From Rhododendron vialii (Eukaryota; Streptophyta; Magnoliopsida; Ericales; Ericaceae): a stretch of DNA of 64,000 nt. Location: positions 2,748,001-2,812,000 of the forward strand of contig NC_080569.1 in NCBI RefSeq assembly GCF_030253575.1. The letters run 5' to 3'. This document shows, piece by piece, positions 60,601 to 64,000 of the stretch. The position numbers were made by a program, and so were the translations under genes. The notes below the pieces were generated by a model. It was given only the letters and a program-made list of their open reading frames with translations. It was not told the DNA's origin and made no database searches. Position 1 is the stretch's first letter, and each line of letters begins with the position of its first letter.

Positions 60601-63299
60601 GCTTAAATATACAGGTATTGATGTATTGCCTCATTTTATACGGTTTTATAGTAATGTAAATTATAGGCAGTAATGCAGTATCACTTTGATGCATACTTCG
60701 CATCTTCATTTAGGGCTTATCTAAAAGTTGCGTCTGTGTGTTCTATGCAGTAGCATTCTTAAGCTTATTCATTTGTAGGCAGTCCAATGTGAATAATCCA
60801 AAGCTTTTAGGCGGCAGGCTAAAAAAATATCTAGGGAATGTTTGTCCATGTTACGGAGACAGGTTCTAAATAATTGTTTTCGGCATCCAAATTAAATTAT
60901 TTGTCTAAACTTGTGTTTAGCAGTTGGGTTTCTTTTATGTAATGTTTTTCAAGTGCTTGTTCAGCAAAGTAATGGTTCCGCTGCTGTGCAGATAGAGGAA
61001 TTTTCATTTCGATTAGCATGTATCAAAAATTTTTAGTGCAAGGGTTTTCTATTGGCCAATGCGATAATCATTCTTTCCTTTGCATGGCAGAAGTTTCCTT
61101 CCGGTGACTGGCACTGTGTGTATTGTTCTTGCAAGTTTTGTGGCATGGTTGGGAGTACATGTCAGAGTGGTGATGCAACTGGTTCTGCATTGCTAACGTG
61201 CCGGTTGTGCGAGGAAAAATGTATGTACTACACTTATCACAGTGCTATGATTTTTTGGGATTTTTTCAACTCTGTATTTCACTATTTGATTCCAGGATAT
61301 AGCTAGTTTGTCTTAAATATCAACTATGTTGCCTTTTGTAGACCACCTACTCTGCATTCAGGCAAACGATGCTGTGCATGTTGATTCTGATCGTCCGTCT
61401 TTTTGTGGAGAGAAATGTCAAGAGGTAACTATTGATGAAGTTCTACAGCTTCAGTAATCAGTACTTTTGCTTGATGGAATAAGTAGTAGTTTTAGTTGCT
61501 AATCATTATTTTCGTTTGGGACACTAATTCTGAACTCTTTAATGCTTTACTCCTGTCTCAACATCGAAGTCATTATATGATAATGTTGATGTTTTCTTTT
61601 AGCGGGGATTGTAGTACAGTAAAACTTAGGTGGACTGGTTAAGTTTTAGGAAGGAAAATTGTCAAATTCTCTTGTCCTGATTTACTTCTTATTATGACGG
61701 TAGTGTACAATATTTTAACCTGCATAACAATACACAAAGGGTTTATAACAGTTGGTGACTACTGTGGATATGGCATCACGAAATTTGGTTGTTTGTTCAA
61801 GATTTATTAGATTGATGATTGGTCTTATCTGTTCCCCAAACTGCCTCTTATTTTGTTCCATGTATGTCTATAAAGGAGCTAAATTAATTCCAAAGGAATC
61901 ATTGTTTTGTGTTTCCTCTATCTTGACATTATTACTTTATAGATCTTCTTGGTGCAATTTGTTTATGTAATCGAATTTGGGTGCAACTGTGCAAGTAATC
62001 CAACTTGAAAGTCATCTGTGCTGAAGGAGCACTAATAAGGGTTGCTTGATGTATAACCAAAATAAGTTATGCATCATGCAAATACTTTTAAAATTATTGA
62101 TTACAGCTTAGCCATTGCTACCCTTTTCAAGCATTAACATGCTACTGGACCTCAGTTGAGTTTACATGAGCAGTTTTGGCACCATATGCTAACCACATTA
62201 TTTATCTGGAACTGTGGCATATATTCCTTTTTATATTGCGTTATTTTTCTTGTTCCCTTTTCTTGTTCTGTTGAAAAATTGGTTTTCAATTTGTGTTTCC
62301 TTTTCCTTCTCTTAGGTATTCAATCCCCAGTAATTGCACTTATGCTCTATGACTCCAGTTCTGTATCCGGTGTGTTCTCTATTTACTGGTACTTAATGAA
62401 CATAATACTTGCTCAACAGGTCTTTGAGCGACTTCAGGTGCTTCTTGGGGTCAAAAATCGACTGGAAGAAGGATATTCATGGACTCTTTGTCAACGTTTT
62501 GATGTCAGCCCACAAACATCTGTTCCTTCAAAAGTTGAATGCAACTCCAAGTTAGCTGTTGCATTGTCTATTTTGGACGAGTGTTTTTTGCCAATTGTTG
62601 ACCCGAGAAGTGGAATCAACATGATTCGTAATGTTGTCTATAGTTGTGGGTAAGCACTTTTGACTATGTTTTGGTTGAAAGAGACTGGTTAGTATTGCAG
62701 ATGAACAAATATCAGTTACTAGAGAGTTCCGCATGAGGCACACATGGCTTGCATGTGGGTGGAACTCTATAACTAGACTTATAAAGACAGACACTTGTGA
62801 TTTGTGAATGTTACTAATTTGGTGTTATATTGGAATATATCCATTATTTACCTTGAAATAGTTGTAGTCTGTTGCAAGAGTTTGATTGTCATTGGGAAGG
62901 TTTCTTGTTGCAACTGAATATTGTGCTAACAAAGGAGTTCCAAAACCTGTATCAGTTACCGGTTTATTCCCTTTTTCAAGATGTGGAATTATCTGAAGTT
63001 ATGTACTATCGTAGTGCACCTTAAATAATGGAAATAGACGCGATTAGCATTGTGTATTGTAGCATTGTTTGGACAATATTGGCACGGTCCAATATTGAAA
63101 AGACTTAAAACAGAGGGGAACGCCAAGTGGCCGTCCTGTTTTCTATATTCATACGGATATTAAATAACTTAATACTGATACTATTCTTGTCTGTTTATTG
63201 AATTGGTTCCAGGTCCAATTTTACTCGGCTGAACTACGCTGGTTTCTTCACTGCTATTCTAGAGAGGGGTGATGAAATTATCTCAGCGGCATCCATAAG
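57597..63299 (+). CDS. Triple-Dof, PHD finger, IDM1-like acetyltransferase fusion (3' end beyond window)
   Basis: Visible exons: 57597-60614, 61091-61220, 61342-61424, 62420-62649, 63213-63299, all in phase (about 1180 aa so far). The ATG at 57597 opens [13 protein letters not shown], similar to the EG(V/L)RS starts of IDM1-type proteins. Order: three Dof fingers with exact C-x2-C-x21-C-x2-C spacing (Cys starting at residues 63, 179 and 391; cores [14 protein letters not shown] and GGTIY); a Lys/Arg-rich linker; an [10 protein letters not shown]...[11 protein letters not shown] module (about 682-760); a tify/Jas-like block (about 862-925, [20 protein letters not shown]); a PHD finger (from 979, [17 protein letters not shown]); then the IDM1 signature [10 protein letters not shown] and [17 protein letters not shown], the start of the GNAT fold. 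IDM1 in Arabidopsis acetylates H3 and recruits DNA demethylation against silencing. The Dof part is not in the IDM1 I know. The acetyl-CoA-binding exons are not seen before 64000. Confidence 0.85.
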
Positions 63300-64000
63300 G
63301 TTTTTTTCTGCCTGCATTGTTATCAAATTTGTTGCAGCTAGGATGTTGAGGCATAAATACTGTTTAAATACAAGATTTCAGTTGTCAGAATACGAAGAAA
63401 TTGTTGGCCATGCATTTGAATTGTTGATGAACCTAGAAGGTAAAAATAAGTTTGAGTCACTATTATGGTATGCTCGTAGCGATCAGCGTAGAACAAATGT
63501 CAGTGACAAGGTTTACAGCTCCAACTCTTTTTTAACTTTTGGGGAACTATTTTACGTATCTTCACATTCATTGGCTTTGTTCGAAAATTCTTCTGAATCA
63601 TGCTCTACTTATGTGTTGACACATGTATGGTCTATTCTGATGCTGTGTTGTCCCCGCCTGTTCTTCCAATCAAAAGTCGAATCTGATTGATAGTATATTT
63701 CAGTTAGACTATGGCAAGGCTAGCCATTATTCCATTGACATGTTTAAGAAGATTAGAGGGAATAAGATTTGTTGAAGCTGGATTTGCTGAAGGGTATGAT
63801 TATTTGGAGTTGGAGTTCTTCTGTTTTAGAGATGCTGAAATTTATCTCTACAAATTAGACCAATTGAATTTGTGATGCCTCTGGGAGTAAGTGCTGATTA
63901 TTTGATTATGTTTTTATGTATCCTGTTACTTTCTAGAGACAGTATTTTTTGCATCGGGAAAGTTGCTTACTTCCCATGAGAATGAGCTTTATTGTTCCAA
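63300..64000 (+). other. Probable intron of the PHD/GNAT gene to the window edge
   Basis: The exon ending at 63299 stops at phase 2 in ASIR. In IDM1 proteins the next residues form the acetyl-CoA loop (RRQGMCR-like). Nothing like it is readable up to 64000. A 115-codon frame at 63343-63690 ([19 protein letters not shown]...) matches no GNAT feature. Confidence 0.4.

Noticed and set aside
63343-63690. 115-codon frame as a further exon of the PHD/GNAT gene
   Set aside because: It does not continue the acetyltransferase fold after ASIR, and its residues do not resemble the acetyl-CoA loop.

Overview
The window is nuclear DNA of a flowering plant. It has long AT-rich introns with GT-AG borders, MITEs, tRNA-derived SINEs, a solo LTR and a miniature LTR element. 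The gene families and AT-rich non-coding DNA fit a eudicot; an asterid such as an Ericales member is only a guess. All exon models below were built by hand from splice sites, reading phase and family similarity.

Layout. 1-15.6 kb: a head-to-tail tandem pair of class II diterpene synthases (copalyl diphosphate synthase type, TPS-c). Copy 1 (1658-5808) shows only its nine 3' exons. Copy 2 (7537-15587) is complete: 14 exons, 779 codons, intact DIDD motif. It has a Tyr where gibberellin-type ent-CPS has the catalytic His, and a Leu where they have the Mg2+-inhibition His, so specialised (possibly clerodane) metabolism is more likely than hormone synthesis. 15.6-17.8 kb: nested MITEs. 17.8-23.6 kb: a 12-exon F-box/LRR gene of SKIP17 type. 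24-27.6 kb: a retroposed fragment and a solo LTR with matching 5-bp target duplications. 27.6-30.2 kb: WDR5, the WD40 core subunit of COMPASS-type H3K4 methyltransferases. 32.4-34.7 kb, minus strand: a three-exon gene for a small plastid-targeted membrane protein. 35.4-44.8 kb: a tandem segmental duplication carrying a NAC gene. One copy keeps a NAC-only gene with all frames joined (162 aa, with a TRIM element in its last intron); the other lost most of it by internal deletion. 44.8-51 kb: no recognisable gene, a few repeats. 51.2-53.6 kb: ribosomal protein eS24 (RPS24), with site II and telo-box promoter motifs. 56.4 kb to the right edge: a large chromatin gene of the IDM1 (PHD plus GNAT acetyltransferase) family whose first coding exon begins with three perfectly spaced Dof zinc fingers, and whose leader region is tandemly duplicated. 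It runs off the window.

The two most interesting signals are the triple-Dof/IDM1-like fusion, which joins a sequence-specific DNA-binding finger to a histone-acetylating anti-silencing architecture, and the neofunctionalised-looking diterpene cyclase beside its sister copy. Most other novelty is repeat biology: nested inverted-repeat elements, duplicated UTRs and leaders, and a deletion breakpoint abutting a SINE.
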